Shown one piece after another: positions 5,435 to 5,573 of a stretch of DNA of 5,573 nt. Location: NCBI GenBank assembly GCA_943325255.2, contig CALPOS020000151.1, forward strand, positions 1 through 5,573. Reading direction: 5' to 3'. A program made the position numbers and the translations under genes. This DNA comes from Sphingobacterium thalpophilum. Its GTDB lineage: Bacteria > Bacteroidota > Bacteroidia > Flavobacteriales > Flavobacteriaceae. The notes below the pieces were generated by a model. The model ran no database searches. It saw nothing but the letters and a program-made list of their open reading frames with translations, and had not been told where the DNA came from. Every line of letters starts with the position of its first letter. Within the stretch, counting starts at the first letter, position 1.

Positions 5435-5573
5435 ATGAACCTAAAAAAAATAAACCCTAACCTCCAACAAGCGCTGATTGAATCGGGCTTAACAGAAGCC
5501 AATCCCATTCAACAGGATACTTTTTCTACTTTGAAAAGTGGCGCCGATTGCGTAATCATTGCGCCCGCGAGTA
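5435..5573 (+). CDS. DEAD/DEAH-box helicase, N-terminal fragment (cut by window end)
   Basis: The first 46 codons of an open frame that runs off the window. The segment GLTEANPIQ (18-26) followed by QDTFSTLKSGADCVIIAPAS fits the Q motif (Gln26) and the start of motif I (usually APxGSGKT) of superfamily 2 RNA/DNA helicases. The ATP-binding Lys and the DEAD/DEAH motif lie beyond the window, so subfamily cannot be decided. The ATG at 5435 has a short AT-rich leader (TAATAAA) and no Shine-Dalgarno sequence. It is in the same direction as the regulator gene, 74 bases downstream; cotranscription is possible, and no terminator was found between them. Confidence 0.8.
   Translation, partial: MNLKKINPNLQQALIESGLTEANPIQQDTFSTLKSGADCVIIAPAS

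Overview
The window looks like a piece of a Flavobacteriaceae chromosome, most likely Flavobacterium or a close relative. The DNA is AT-rich and no start codon has a Shine-Dalgarno sequence; leaders are A-rich instead. Promoter-like sites fit the Bacteroidetes -7 box TAnnTTTG. From memory, the GrpE, DnaJ and sigma-54 regulator sequences resemble Flavobacterium proteins; no database was searched.

Layout, all genes on the + strand: the 3' part of grpE (1-324); dnaJ (376-1488); an intrinsic terminator at 1556-1589; an ABC-2 type exporter made of an ATPase (1672-2604) and a membrane permease (2670-3971); a response regulator with a sigma-54 AAA+ domain (4197-5360); and the first 46 codons of a DEAD/DEAH-box helicase (from 5435). 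No credible gene lies on the - strand, and no gene-free stretch reaches 300 bases. The longest gap (3972-4196) is filled with repeats.

GrpE and DnaJ are the nucleotide-exchange factor and J-protein of the DnaK chaperone cycle and are probably cotranscribed, with a small GAAA-loop hairpin between them. The ATPase and permease should form one exporter of unknown substrate. The regulator is an NtrC-type receiver plus AAA+ protein without a sensor kinase nearby. The helicase fragment has no evident link to its neighbours.

The most notable points are: (1) DnaJ has only two of the four CxxCxGxG motifs, so one zinc site appears to be missing; (2) the sigma-54 regulator ends without a Fis-type DNA-binding domain and has GAFTSA instead of GAFTGA; (3) three intergenic gaps carry short-period units in opposed orientation, with a different unit in each gap. 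The clearest are an octamer family around the 3972-4196 gap, which encloses a separate GC-richer hairpin block, and a heptamer family just before the helicase start. These may be a class of intergenic element; their function cannot be read from this sequence.
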